Shown here: one piece after another, positions 25,531 to 34,058 of the stretch
How positions within the stretch are numbered: the first letter of the stretch is position 1
Layout: each line of letters opens with the position of its first letter
Assembly: GCF_001905445.1 (NCBI RefSeq)
Contig: NZ_LIVQ01000004.1
Coordinates: 377,462 to 441,461, forward strand
DNA length: 64,000 nucleotides
Reading direction: 5' to 3'
Source: Streptomyces sp. CB00455
GTDB lineage: Bacteria > Actinomycetota > Actinomycetes > Streptomycetales > Streptomycetaceae
Notes under the pieces: generated by a model
What the model was told of the DNA's origin: nothing
Databases searched by the model: none
Seen by the model: only the letters and a program-made list of their open reading frames with translations
Position numbers and translations under genes: made by a program

Positions 25531-25944
25531 ATGTCCATTCACCAGAACCTCCTCGGGGGCCCCGCCCCCACCCACCTCCCCGACGAGCCCGGCCGCGAGG
25601 CCCTGGCCGCCGGCACCCCCGCCGTCGAGGTCGCGGCCGCGCACCCCACGTCCTCCCTCGCCTGGGCGACCCTCGCCGACGAGGCGTTCGCCGCCGGCCG
25701 CACGGTCGAGTCGTACGCGTACGCCCGTACGGGCTACCACCGCGGCCTGGACGCGCTGCGCCGCGCCGGCTGGAAGGGCCACGGCCCGGTCCCGTGGGAG
25801 CACGAGCCGAACCGCGGTTTCCTGCGCGCCCTGAACGCCCTCGCCCGCGCCGCCGGGGAGATCGGCGAGAAGGAGGAGTACGAGCGCTGCTCGACCTTCC
25901 TGCGCGACTCCTCCCCGACGGCGGCGGACACCCTCACCGCCTGA
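25531..25944 (+). CDS. DUF3151 family protein
   Basis: 137 residues of a small actinobacterial family, typically next to fba: NLLGGPAPTHLPDEPG at the N-terminus, then HPTSSLAWATLADEA, YAYARTGYHRGLDALRRAGW and a helical end. The pattern is tetratricopeptide-like but no function is known. ATG at 25531 is where homology starts. Confidence 0.8.
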   Translation: MSIHQNLLGGPAPTHLPDEPGREALAAGTPAVEVAAAHPTSSLAWATLADEAFAAGRTVESYAYARTGYHRGLDALRRAGWKGHGPVPWEHEPNRGFLRALNALARAAGEIGEKEEYERCSTFLRDSSPTAADTLTA

Positions 25945-26092
25945 GGTCCTCCACCAAGGAGCGTGACGTACGCCACACTCCGCTGGAGCCCCGCCCCGAC
26001 CGCGCCCTATGATGCGGGCAGGGGACCGGGGCTCCACTCACCTCACGGAAGGAGCGGACCGCTACCCGGAAGCACGTGTCGAGGAGACAGCG

Positions 26093-26938
26093 ATGTCGAA
26101 CACCCTTGATGCCTCCGGAGCCGGTTCGGACACCCCGAACCTCGACTTCGCCGGCACGACCCCCTACGAGGACTACGTCCAGGCGGACGTCCTCACCCAC
26201 CTCCAGCACCTGCGCTCGGACGACCCCGGCGAGATGGTCTTCCTGGTCACGACCCAGGTCATGGAGCTGTGGTTCACGGTCATCGTCCACGAGTGGGAAA
26301 CCGCCGCGAAGGCCCTGCGCGAGGACCGCATCCCGGTCGCGATGGATGCGCTGAAACGATCCCTCCGCGAACTGGAAGCGCTGAACGCCTCCTGGCGCCC
26401 CCTGGCTCAGCTCACCCCGGGGCAGTTCAACGCCTACCGTTCCGCCCTCGGTGAGGGTTCCGGTTTCCAGTCGGCGATGTACCGCCGGATGGAGTTCCTG
26501 CTCGGCGACAAGTCGGCGTCCATGCTGGTCCCGCACCGCGGCGCCCCGCGCGTGCACGCGGAGCTGGAGAAGGCCCTGCACGAGCCCAGCCTGTACGACG
26601 AGGTCCTGCGCCTCCTGGCCCGCCGCGGCTTCCCCGTCCCGGCCGAGGTCCTGGACCGCGACCTGTCCCGGCGCTACGAGCCTTCGGCCGAGGTCGAGGC
26701 CGTCTGGACGGGGCTCTACGCCTCCCCGGACGAGCACCTGGACCTCCACCGCCTGGGCGAGGTCCTCACGGACGTCGCCGAGCTGGTCTGGCGCTGGCGC
26801 AACGACCACCTGGTGGCCACCCGCCGCGCGATGGGCGCCAAGACGGGCACCGGCGGCTCGGCCGGGGTGACCTGGCTGGAGAAGCGCGCCCAGAAGAACG
26901 TCTTCCCGGAACTGTGGACGGCCCGCAGCCATGTCTGA
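26093..26938 (+). CDS. kynA: Tryptophan 2,3-dioxygenase
   Basis: 281 residues. Heme enzyme opening the indole ring to give N-formylkynurenine. Recognised by YEDYVQADVLTHLQHLRSDD, VFLVTTQVMELWFTVIVHEW, FQSAMYRRMEFLLGDKS and WRWRNDHLVATRRAMGAKTG with the conserved late histidine and the GTGGSAGVTWLE substrate loop. ATG 26093 follows GAGGAGA. Overlaps kynU by 8 nt, so the tryptophan-to-anthranilate steps are coupled. Confidence 0.95.
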   Translation: MSNTLDASGAGSDTPNLDFAGTTPYEDYVQADVLTHLQHLRSDDPGEMVFLVTTQVMELWFTVIVHEWETAAKALREDRIPVAMDALKRSLRELEALNASWRPLAQLTPGQFNAYRSALGEGSGFQSAMYRRMEFLLGDKSASMLVPHRGAPRVHAELEKALHEPSLYDEVLRLLARRGFPVPAEVLDRDLSRRYEPSAEVEAVWTGLYASPDEHLDLHRLGEVLTDVAELVWRWRNDHLVATRRAMGAKTGTGGSAGVTWLEKRAQKNVFPELWTARSHV

Positions 26939-28247
26939 GCCGACGCGCACATCCGAGCCGGCCGCCGCGCGCCCGCGGGCGGGCGCACCGCTCGAACCCG
27001 ACCACGGCGCCCCCGGCACCGCTGGCGGCCCCGGCGGCTCCGGTTCCCCCACCGGAGACCTGGCGGCCCGCGCCGCGGCCCTGGACGCCGCCGACGAGCT
27101 GGCCGGGCTCCGCGACCGCTTCACCCTCCCCGACGGAGTCGTCTACCTGGACGGCAACTCCCTCGGCGCCCTCCCGGCCACGGTCGCGGCGGCCACCAGC
27201 GACGTCGTCACCCGCCAGTGGGGCGAACTCCTCATACGCTCCTGGGACGAGAGCGACTGGTGGACCGCGCCCGAGCGGATCGGCGACAAGCTCGCCCCCC
27301 TTGTCGGCGCGGCCCCCGGCCAGGTCGTCGTCGGCGACTCCACCAGCGTCAACCTCTTCAAGGCCCTGGTCGGCGCCGCCCGCCTGGCGGAGGCGGCCGG
27401 CCCCGGGCGGACGACGATGCTGGTCGACGCCGCCACCTTCCCCACGGACGGCTACATCGCCGCCTCGGCCGCCCGGATGACCGGCCTGACCGTGCTCCCC
27501 ACCGACCCGGCGGACGTGCCCGCGGCCCTCGGCCCGGACACCGCCGTCGTCCTCCTCAACCACGTCGACTACCGCACGGGCCGCCTGCACGACCTCCCCG
27601 GCCTCACCCGGGCGGTCCACGCCGCCGGCGCGATCGCGGTCTGGGACCTGTGCCACTCGGCCGGAGCCCTCCCCGTCGGCCTCGACGCGCACGCCGTCGA
27701 CCTCGCAGTCGGCTGCACGTACAAGTACCTCAACGGCGGCCCCGGCGCCCCGGCGTACCTCTACATCGCCGAGCGCCACCAGGCCGCCTTCGACTCCCCG
27801 CTCCCCGGCTGGAACAGCCACGCGGACCCCTTCGGCATGACCCCGCACTACGCCCCGGCCGAGGGCGCGCTGCGCGGCCGCGTCGGAACCCCGGACATCC
27901 TGTCCATGCTGGCCCTGGAGTCGGCGCTGGACGCCTGGGACGGGGTCACCGTCGAGGCGGTGCGGGCCAAGTCGCTCGCCCTGACCGACTTCTTCCTCGC
28001 GTGCGTGGCGCAGTACGTCCCGCAGGGCACGGTCGAACCGGTCACCCCGGCCGAGCACGAACGGCGCGGCAGCCAGGTCTCGCTGCGTACCGAGAACGCC
28101 CGTGAGGTCATGCGGGAACTCATCGCCCGGGGCGTCGTCGGCGACTACCGCGCTCCCGACGTCCTGCGCTTCGGTTTCACTCCGCTGTACGTCGGTTTCG
28201 CCGACGCGGAGCGTGCCGCGCGCACCCTGGGTCACATTTTCGGGTGA
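26931..28247 (+). CDS. kynU: Kynureninase
   Basis: 438 residues. PLP enzyme cleaving kynurenine to anthranilate and alanine. YLDGNSLGALPATV, the WDLCHSAGALPVGLDAH strand with the PLP-binding Asp, and AVGCTYKYLNGGPGAPAYLY with the catalytic lysine are clear. The first ~55 residues are a Pro/Ala/Gly-rich extension absent from most family members; the true start may be internal, but the overlap with kynA supports the one given. Confidence 0.93.
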   Translation: MSEPTRTSEPAAARPRAGAPLEPDHGAPGTAGGPGGSGSPTGDLAARAAALDAADELAGLRDRFTLPDGVVYLDGNSLGALPATVAAATSDVVTRQWGELLIRSWDESDWWTAPERIGDKLAPLVGAAPGQVVVGDSTSVNLFKALVGAARLAEAAGPGRTTMLVDAATFPTDGYIAASAARMTGLTVLPTDPADVPAALGPDTAVVLLNHVDYRTGRLHDLPGLTRAVHAAGAIAVWDLCHSAGALPVGLDAHAVDLAVGCTYKYLNGGPGAPAYLYIAERHQAAFDSPLPGWNSHADPFGMTPHYAPAEGALRGRVGTPDILSMLALESALDAWDGVTVEAVRAKSLALTDFFLACVAQYVPQGTVEPVTPAEHERRGSQVSLRTENAREVMRELIARGVVGDYRAPDVLRFGFTPLYVGFADAERAARTLGHIFG

Positions 28248-28273
28248 CCCCCCAGCGAAACGTCACATCACCG

Positions 28274-28301
28274 GGCGGGCGGGGCCACGGCTCCGCCCGC
28301 C
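28274..28301 (+). terminator. Hairpin after kynU
   Basis: 9-bp stem (28274-28282 with 28293-28301) with a 10-nt loop, 27 nt after kynU. A partial terminator before the hydrolase gene, or an attenuator. Confidence 0.5.
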
Positions 28302-28418
28302 GCGGCATATCCCGGGCCCCGCACGGAATCGGCCGTTCCAGACTGATACGGTCCCGCTCTGCCGGAACACCGGATCATCTGTCCCCGCTGTCACATGCGT
28401 TACCGAGAGGTCGAGCCG

Positions 28419-29300
28419 ATGACGGACCCCGCCGCCGTGGAACGGGACGCCGCCGAGGCCGCCTCGGCCTTCTCCCATCCGGCGGTCCCCCCGGACGCGT
28501 CGGCCGCCTACGGCGACCACCCGGACCAGGTCGTCGACTTCTACGCCCCGCGCGACGACGCCCGCGCGACCCCGGCCCCGCTGGTGGTGGTGCTGCACGG
28601 CGGCGCGTGGCGCGCCCCGTACGACCGGCAGCACATCAGTCCCTTCGCCGACTTCCTGGCCCGTCGGGGTTTCGCGGTCGCCAACGTCGAATACCGGCGC
28701 GGAAGTCCCCTCCCGCGCCAGGGCGCCGAGGGACCGGTCGCCGGGCGCTGGCCGGAGACCTTCGACGACGTCGCAGCGGCGCTGGACGCCCTGCCGGGGC
28801 TCGCCGCGTCGGCGCTGCCGCAGGCCGACCTCCGCAGGGTCGTCCTCACCGGCCACTCGGCCGGCGGTCATCTCGCGCTGTGGGGCGCGGCCCGGCACGT
28901 CCTGCCCGGAGGGGCCCCGTGGAGGCTGCCTTCGCCCCCGGTGCTGCGCGGCGTGGTGGCGCTGGCCCCGATCGCGGACTTCACGGTGGCACAGCAGCTC
29001 GGCGTGTGCGGCGGCGCGAGCGGGCAGTTGCTGGGAGGCGCGGAACACTTCGCCCCCCGGCTGCCCTTCGCCGACCCGGCGGCCCTGCTGCCGACGGGCA
29101 TCGCCACCGCGGTGGTCCAGGGGCGCGAGGACATCGTGGTCCCGCCGCGGGTGTCCGAGTCCTACGTGGCCGCGGCCGCGGAGGCGGGCGAGACGGTCGG
29201 GCTGACCCTGCTGGACGGGGTCGGGCACTTCCCGCTGATCGACCCGGCGGTGGACGCCTGCGCGGTGGTCGCGGAGGAGATCGCGCAACTGGCCTGGTAG
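28419..29300 (+). CDS. Alpha/beta hydrolase, probable kynurenine formamidase
   Basis: 293 residues. HGGAWRAPY forms the oxyanion hole, LTGHSAGGHLAL the nucleophile elbow, GREDIVVPP the acid and GVGHFPLID the histidine. The HGG-x-W plus GHSAGGH pattern is that of animal-type arylformamidases and BD-FAE-like esterases. Directly downstream of kynA-kynU, it could be the missing N-formylkynurenine hydrolase; no metal-dependent KynB is in the window. ATG 28419 (MTDPAA) chosen over an upstream ATG because of GAGAGG. Confidence 0.7.
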   Translation: MTDPAAVERDAAEAASAFSHPAVPPDASAAYGDHPDQVVDFYAPRDDARATPAPLVVVLHGGAWRAPYDRQHISPFADFLARRGFAVANVEYRRGSPLPRQGAEGPVAGRWPETFDDVAAALDALPGLAASALPQADLRRVVLTGHSAGGHLALWGAARHVLPGGAPWRLPSPPVLRGVVALAPIADFTVAQQLGVCGGASGQLLGGAEHFAPRLPFADPAALLPTGIATAVVQGREDIVVPPRVSESYVAAAAEAGETVGLTLLDGVGHFPLIDPAVDACAVVAEEIAQLAW

Positions 29301-29458
29301 GGCCCGGCGGCCCGGTGCAGGAGCAGGACGTGCACGCACCGGTCGACCGCGAAGCCGCTTGCGGGCGCCGGCCGGCGTCCTGTGCCCGGCGTCCTGCGGC
29401 GGCCGTCCTCCGGCCGGGGCCGCGGGTCGCCGCAGAATTCATCGGGCCCCACGCAAAA

Positions 29459-29486
29459 CGCTCGGCTGGGAAACCCCAGCCGAGCG
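29459..29486. terminator. Convergent terminator between the hydrolase and purA
   Basis: Perfect 12-bp stem (29459-29470 with 29475-29486) and AAAC loop, in the gap 29301-29597 that separates convergent genes. I see nothing else in that gap. Confidence 0.8.
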
Positions 29487-29597
29487 CCTGCATGAACTAC
29501 TCGCGGCTTGACCAAACCAACCACGTGTCGCGACGACCGCTGGACACCCCCGTGGGCGCACCGCCCCTTCGGGTGTCCGGCTGCGGACGGGCGGTTC

Positions 29598-30881
29598 CTA
29601 GAGGAACGAGTTGATCTCGATCGTCTCGGTGCGGCCGGGGCCGACGCCGATCGCGGAGATCGGGGCGCCCGACATCTCCTCCAGGGCCTTGACGTACGCC
29701 TGGGCGTTCGCCGGGAGGTCCTCGAAGGTCTTCGCCTTGGTGATGTCCTCGGACCAGCCGGGGAGGTATTCGTAGATGGGCTTCGCGTGGTGGAAGTCCG
29801 TCTGCGAGTAGGGGAGCTCCTCGACGCGCTTGCCGTCGATCTCGTACGCGACGCAGACCGGGATCTGCTCCCAGCCGGTCAGCACGTCCAGCTTGGTGAG
29901 GAAGAAGTCGGTCAGACCGTTGACGCGGGTGGCGTAGCGCGCGATCGGCGCGTCGAACCAGCCGCAGCGGCGGTCTCGGCCGGTGGTCACACCGCGCTCG
30001 CCGCCGATGCGGCGCAGGTCCTCGCCGTCCTTGTCGAACAGCTCGGTCGGGAACGGGCCGGCGCCGACACGGGTCGTGTAGGCCTTCAGGATGCCGATGA
30101 CGCGGCTGATCTTCGTCGGGCCGACACCCGTACCGGTGCAGGCGCCGCCCGCGGTCGGGTTCGAAGAGGTGACGAAGGGGTACGTGCCGTGGTCGACGTC
30201 GAGCAGCGTGCCCTGGCCGCCCTCGAAGAGCACGACCTTGTCCTCGTCCAGCGCGTTGTTGAGGATCAGGGTGGTGTCGGCGACATACGGCTTGATCTGC
30301 TCCGCGTACTGGAGCATCTCCTCGACGATCTGCGCGGCGTCGATCGCGCGGCGGTTGTACAGCTTCGCGAGGAGCTGGTTCTTGCCTTCGAGGGCCGCTT
30401 CGACCTTCTGGGTGAGGATGGACTCGTCGTAGAGGTCCTGGACCCGGATGCCGATGCGGTTGATCTTGTCGGCGTACGTCGGGCCGATGCCGCGGCCGGT
30501 CGTGCCGATCTTGCGCTTGCCGAGGAACCGCTCGCCGACCTTGTCGAGGGTGACGTTGTACGGCGTGATCAGGTGCGCGTTGCCGCTGAGGAGCAGCTTG
30601 GAGGTGTCGATGCCGCGCTCGTTGAGACCGCGCAGCTCGGAGAGCAGGACGGCCGGGTCGACGACGACGCCGTTACCGATGACCGGGGTGCATCCGGGGG
30701 AGAGGATGCCGGAGGGGAGAAGGTGCAGTGCATACTTCTGGTCGCCTACGACGACGGTGTGGCCGGCGTTGTTGCCACCCTGGTAGCGCACTACATAGTC
30801 GACGGATCCACCGAGCAGGTCGGTGGCCTTTCCCTTGCCCTCGTCACCCCACTGAGCTCCGAGCAGCACAAGAGCGGGCAC
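29598..30881 (-). CDS. purA: Adenylosuccinate synthetase
   Basis: 427 residues. GTP-dependent first step from IMP to AMP. LLGAQWGDEGKGKATDLLGG is the GTP/IMP active-site loop, GNNAGHTVVV the catalytic His, IGTTGRGIGPTYADK and TTGRDRRCGWFDA the IMP and base regions. GTG start behind GAGGTG. Single gene. Confidence 0.97.
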   Translation of the reverse strand: MPALVLLGAQWGDEGKGKATDLLGGSVDYVVRYQGGNNAGHTVVVGDQKYALHLLPSGILSPGCTPVIGNGVVVDPAVLLSELRGLNERGIDTSKLLLSGNAHLITPYNVTLDKVGERFLGKRKIGTTGRGIGPTYADKINRIGIRVQDLYDESILTQKVEAALEGKNQLLAKLYNRRAIDAAQIVEEMLQYAEQIKPYVADTTLILNNALDEDKVVLFEGGQGTLLDVDHGTYPFVTSSNPTAGGACTGTGVGPTKISRVIGILKAYTTRVGAGPFPTELFDKDGEDLRRIGGERGVTTGRDRRCGWFDAPIARYATRVNGLTDFFLTKLDVLTGWEQIPVCVAYEIDGKRVEELPYSQTDFHHAKPIYEYLPGWSEDITKAKTFEDLPANAQAYVKALEEMSGAPISAIGVGPGRTETIEINSFL

Positions 30882-31044
30882 AGGCGTACACCTCTTCCGG
30901 ATGGGGCATGTCCAAGGTCAGGGGGCGTACGACGATGTACACCGCAGGCTGAGCCGTCGGACCGGTGCCCCGGAATAGACGAAGGCCCTGGCGCAATAGC
31001 GCAAGGGCCTCTTGCACAAAGATGCTACCCGAGGAAGGACCGAG

Positions 31045-31896
31045 GTGTCGGCTCCAGAGCCCACCATGAGCCACGCGGGCGCGCCGGTAGGCGGCCTGCT
31101 CGTGCTCGTCGACCCGGTCGCCCGCCGTCTTGACGGCGAGTCCGTGCGGATCGCGAAGGATGTGTTGTCAGCGGGAGCGGCGGCGAAAATCTGCCTCCCC
31201 GATTCGCAGGAGGAATTCGCGCGGGCCCTTGCCCGCCGGGGCCATCGGCGGCCGGTGATCGTGGGGGACGACCGCGCCCTGGTCCGGGCGGTGGGGCTGC
31301 TGCACCGGGAGCGGGGGCTGGGCGACGGCGCCCTGGCGCTGGTGCCGGTGGGGCACGCGGGGTCCCTCGGGCTCGCGCGGTCCCTCGGCGTGCCACTGTC
31401 CGCCGTCTCGGCGGCGCGTGCGGTGCTCGAAGGAGCGGCGCGGTTGTGCGACCTGCTGGTCGACGACAGCGACGGGGTGGTCCTCGGCGCGCTGCGCATC
31501 CCGCCACTGCGGACCGGGAGCCCGCCGCCGGGCGCCGGTCCGTCCGTGTGGAGTGCGTACCGCTCGCTGGTGCGGACGTTGGTGCGCCCGGCGGTGGGAT
31601 CCGGCGCAGCGGGCCGCCTGCGGTTGCGGGTGGAGGCGGACGGGGTGGTCCTGGCGGACGTGGACCGGCCGGTGGAGGACGTTTCGGTACGCACCGGGGA
31701 CGACGGGGGCCTGGCCGAGGTCGTGGTCCGGACAGGTGGCGGGGGCGCGGAGGCCGTGGTGAGGGCCCGGGCGAAGACGGTCACGGTCTCGGGGGCGGAC
31801 TTCCGCTACCGGGCGGACGCGGCGATGGCCGGACCGGTGCGCCGCCGTACGTGGACCCTGCGGCCGGGAGCGTGGACGCTCACGCTGCCGAGGTGA
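31045..31896 (+). CDS. Diacylglycerol kinase-like protein
   Basis: 283 residues. Resembles DAGK/YegS-type lipid kinases in the order of a nucleotide-binding N-half (VIVGDDRALVRAVGLLHRER, LALVPVGHAGSLGLARSLGV) and a beta-rich C-half, but the strict GGDGT motif reads VGDDRALV and the glycine-rich loop is weak. It is probably a diverged, possibly inactive member. GTG 31045 behind GAGGAAGGA; ATG 31066 is an alternative. Divergent from purA. Confidence 0.6.
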   Translation: MSAPEPTMSHAGAPVGGLLVLVDPVARRLDGESVRIAKDVLSAGAAAKICLPDSQEEFARALARRGHRRPVIVGDDRALVRAVGLLHRERGLGDGALALVPVGHAGSLGLARSLGVPLSAVSAARAVLEGAARLCDLLVDDSDGVVLGALRIPPLRTGSPPPGAGPSVWSAYRSLVRTLVRPAVGSGAAGRLRLRVEADGVVLADVDRPVEDVSVRTGDDGGLAEVVVRTGGGGAEAVVRARAKTVTVSGADFRYRADAAMAGPVRRRTWTLRPGAWTLTLPR

Positions 31897-31986
31897 GGGC
31901 GGGGCGGGGGCGGGTGCGCCGACCGGGTCGGCCGCGGTGTTCGCGGCGGCCGGCCTGGCCGGCCTGCGCCGACGGGACATCGCGGC

Positions 31987-33195
31987 CTAGAACTCGACGA
32001 GCAGTTCCCGCAGGCCCCGGATGACGTAACCGTCCCGCCACTGCGGCTCCCTGACGAGCCGCATGGGCGGGACGCCGTCCGCCAGCAGCGCCCCGAAGGA
32101 TGCCTCCAGTTCGCGCCGGGCCAGCGGGGCTCCGAGGCAGTAGTGGATTCCGGCCCCGAAGCTCAGGTGGGGGTTGTCGGCGCGGGCGAGGTCGAGCGTG
32201 TCGGGGTCGGCGAACCGCGCGGGGTCCCGGTTCGCGGACCCGAAGAGCAGGGCGACCTCGGCTCCGCGGGGGATGTCGGTGTCCCCGATCCGGAGGTCGT
32301 CGAGGACCCACCGCTCGAACATCTGCAGGGGCGTGTCATGGCGCAGAAGTTCATCCACAGCTGTGGATAACTTTTCGGGATGCGGATCCGCGCGCAGTTC
32401 CGCGAGCTTCGCGGGATGCCGGAAGAGGGTCCACCAGCCGTTGGCGGTGGTGTTGACGGTGGCTTCGTGGCCGGCGTTCAGCAGCAGTACGCAGGTGGAG
32501 ATCATCTCCTGCTCGCTGAGCCGCCCCTCCTCGTCGTGGGCGGCGATCAGACCGGAGATCAGATCCTCTCCCGGGCGGGTGCGCCGCTCGGCGATCAGCT
32601 CCCTCAGGTAGGCGCTGAACTCGATGCTCGCCCGCACCGCGCGCCGCGCCGTCTCTTCCTGCGGCCGGAGCTCGAACATCCCGCAGATGGCCTGCGACCA
32701 GGGTCGCAGCAGCCCCCGGTCCGCCTGCGGCACACCCAGCAGCTCCGCGATCACCGCCACCGGCAGGGGTTCGGCGACAGCAGTGAGCAGGTCCCCGCCG
32801 CCGTCCGCGAGCAGGTGCCCCGTGAGCTCCCCGGCCAGCCGCCGCACGGCCGGTACGAGCCGCTCCACCGTCCGCGGGGTGAAGGCCTTCGCCACCAGCC
32901 GCCGCACCCGCGCGTGCGCGGGATCCTCCAGGTCCAGCAGGCCGTTGTCGTTGAGCACGTGGAAGGCCTCGTGCTCCGCCGGGGGCGGTACCCGGCCGAA
33001 GTCCTCGTGCGTGAACCGGTGCAGGTAGGTCCGGCCCAGCCGCCGGTCGCGCAGCAGCGCGCTCACGTCGGCGTAATGCGGCACCAGCCACTGCCGGGTG
33101 GCCTCGCACCACAGTGCGCGCCCCTGCTCGCGCAACTCCCGGTACGCCGGATACGGATCGGCGACGAACGCGGCATCCCACGGATCAAAGCCCAT
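31987..33195 (-). CDS. Cytochrome P450
   Basis: 402-residue soluble bacterial P450. I-helix LLNAGHEATVNT with the acid/Thr pair, ExxR as DELLRHD, and the heme loop FGAGIHYCLGAPLARREL with the cysteine ligand. Resembles the CYP107/CYP105-like tailoring enzymes of actinomycetes. No ferredoxin or biosynthetic cluster is adjacent, so it is an orphan. A MITE-like inverted repeat begins 6 bp before its ATG and could have replaced its original promoter. Confidence 0.93.
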   Translation of the reverse strand: MGFDPWDAAFVADPYPAYRELREQGRALWCEATRQWLVPHYADVSALLRDRRLGRTYLHRFTHEDFGRVPPPAEHEAFHVLNDNGLLDLEDPAHARVRRLVAKAFTPRTVERLVPAVRRLAGELTGHLLADGGGDLLTAVAEPLPVAVIAELLGVPQADRGLLRPWSQAICGMFELRPQEETARRAVRASIEFSAYLRELIAERRTRPGEDLISGLIAAHDEEGRLSEQEMISTCVLLLNAGHEATVNTTANGWWTLFRHPAKLAELRADPHPEKLSTAVDELLRHDTPLQMFERWVLDDLRIGDTDIPRGAEVALLFGSANRDPARFADPDTLDLARADNPHLSFGAGIHYCLGAPLARRELEASFGALLADGVPPMRLVREPQWRDGYVIRGLRELLVEF

Positions 33196-33200
33196 CCCCG

Positions 33201-33376
33201 CACCCTAAGGGCTGTCCCGCAATCCCCGGCGGGCGCACGACGCCGGCTACGGCGCCTCGCCGCGTTGTCGGAACGCCCCGATACGCCCAGTATGAGGGCG
33301 CCCCTCCGCCTTGCGATGCACCGCATCTGACGCCGTGCGCTGATCCACCGGGGATTACGGGACAGCCCTCAGGGGG
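33201..33376. mobile_element. MITE-like inverted-repeat element
   Basis: About 176 bp bounded by inverted repeats of 29 bp (33201-33229 against 33348-33376, three mismatches; 22 bp inner part with one). The ends contain AGGGCTGTCCCG-AATCCCCGG, a sequence I associate with IS5-like terminal repeats in Streptomyces. No transposase inside. No convincing target-site duplication seen. Confidence 0.6.
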
Positions 33377-33398
33377 TGTCTTGGGGGCGCGGTGGTCC

Positions 33399-34058
33399 CT
33401 ACGCGGGGGTCACCAGCCGGGTCTCGTACGCGAACACGGCCGCCTGCGTGCGGTCCCGCAGGCCCAACTTCACCAGGATCCGGCTCACATGGGTCTTGAT
33501 GGTGGATTCCGCCACGATCAGCCGGCTCGCTATCTCACCGTTGGAGAGTCCCTGTGCGATCAGCACCAGCACCTCCTTCTCGCGGTCCGTCAACTCGCCC
33601 ACCCCCGCCGGGTCGGCGAGCTTCGGCGATTCGGCGATCTTCGAGAACTCCGCGATCAGCCGCTTCGTCACCGACGGCGCGAGCAGCGCTTCACCGGCGG
33701 CCACCACCCGTACGCCGTCCGCGAGCTGACGGGCCGAGGCATCCTTCAGCAGGAAGCCGGAGGCTCCGGCCCGCAGCGCCTGGTACACGTACTCGTCGAG
33801 GTCGAAGGTCGTCAGGACCAGCACCTTCGCGTCCGTGTCGGCGGCCACGATCTCCCGCGTCGCCTCCAGGCCGTTCATCTGCGGCATCCGGATGTCCATC
33901 AGCACCACATCCGGCCGCAACGCCGCCACCTGCGCGATGGCCTCCCGGCCGTCGACCGCCTCGCCCACCACCTCGATGCCGTCCATGGCGTTCAGCAGGA
34001 CCGAGAAGCCCTCGCGCACCATCATCTGGTCGTCGACGATCAACACCTTGATCGTCAT
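33399..34058 (-). CDS. NarL/LuxR-family response regulator (pair 1)
   Basis: 219 residues. Receiver domain with acidic pair VDDQ, phospho-Asp in VVLMDIRMPQMNG, Thr in LTTFD and Lys in LLKDAS; C-terminal LuxR helix-turn-helix (LTDREKEVLVLIAQGLSNGE, TIKTHVSRILVKLGLRDR). Overlaps its kinase by 4 nt. About three-quarters identical by eye to the regulator at 35481. Confidence 0.93.
   Translation of the reverse strand: MTIKVLIVDDQMMVREGFSVLLNAMDGIEVVGEAVDGREAIAQVAALRPDVVLMDIRMPQMNGLEATREIVAADTDAKVLVLTTFDLDEYVYQALRAGASGFLLKDASARQLADGVRVVAAGEALLAPSVTKRLIAEFSKIAESPKLADPAGVGELTDREKEVLVLIAQGLSNGEIASRLIVAESTIKTHVSRILVKLGLRDRTQAAVFAYETRLVTPA

Noticed and set aside
31045..31896. Calling this gene an active diacylglycerol kinase
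   Set aside because: The GGDGT signature is not intact, so only a DAGK-like fold is supported.
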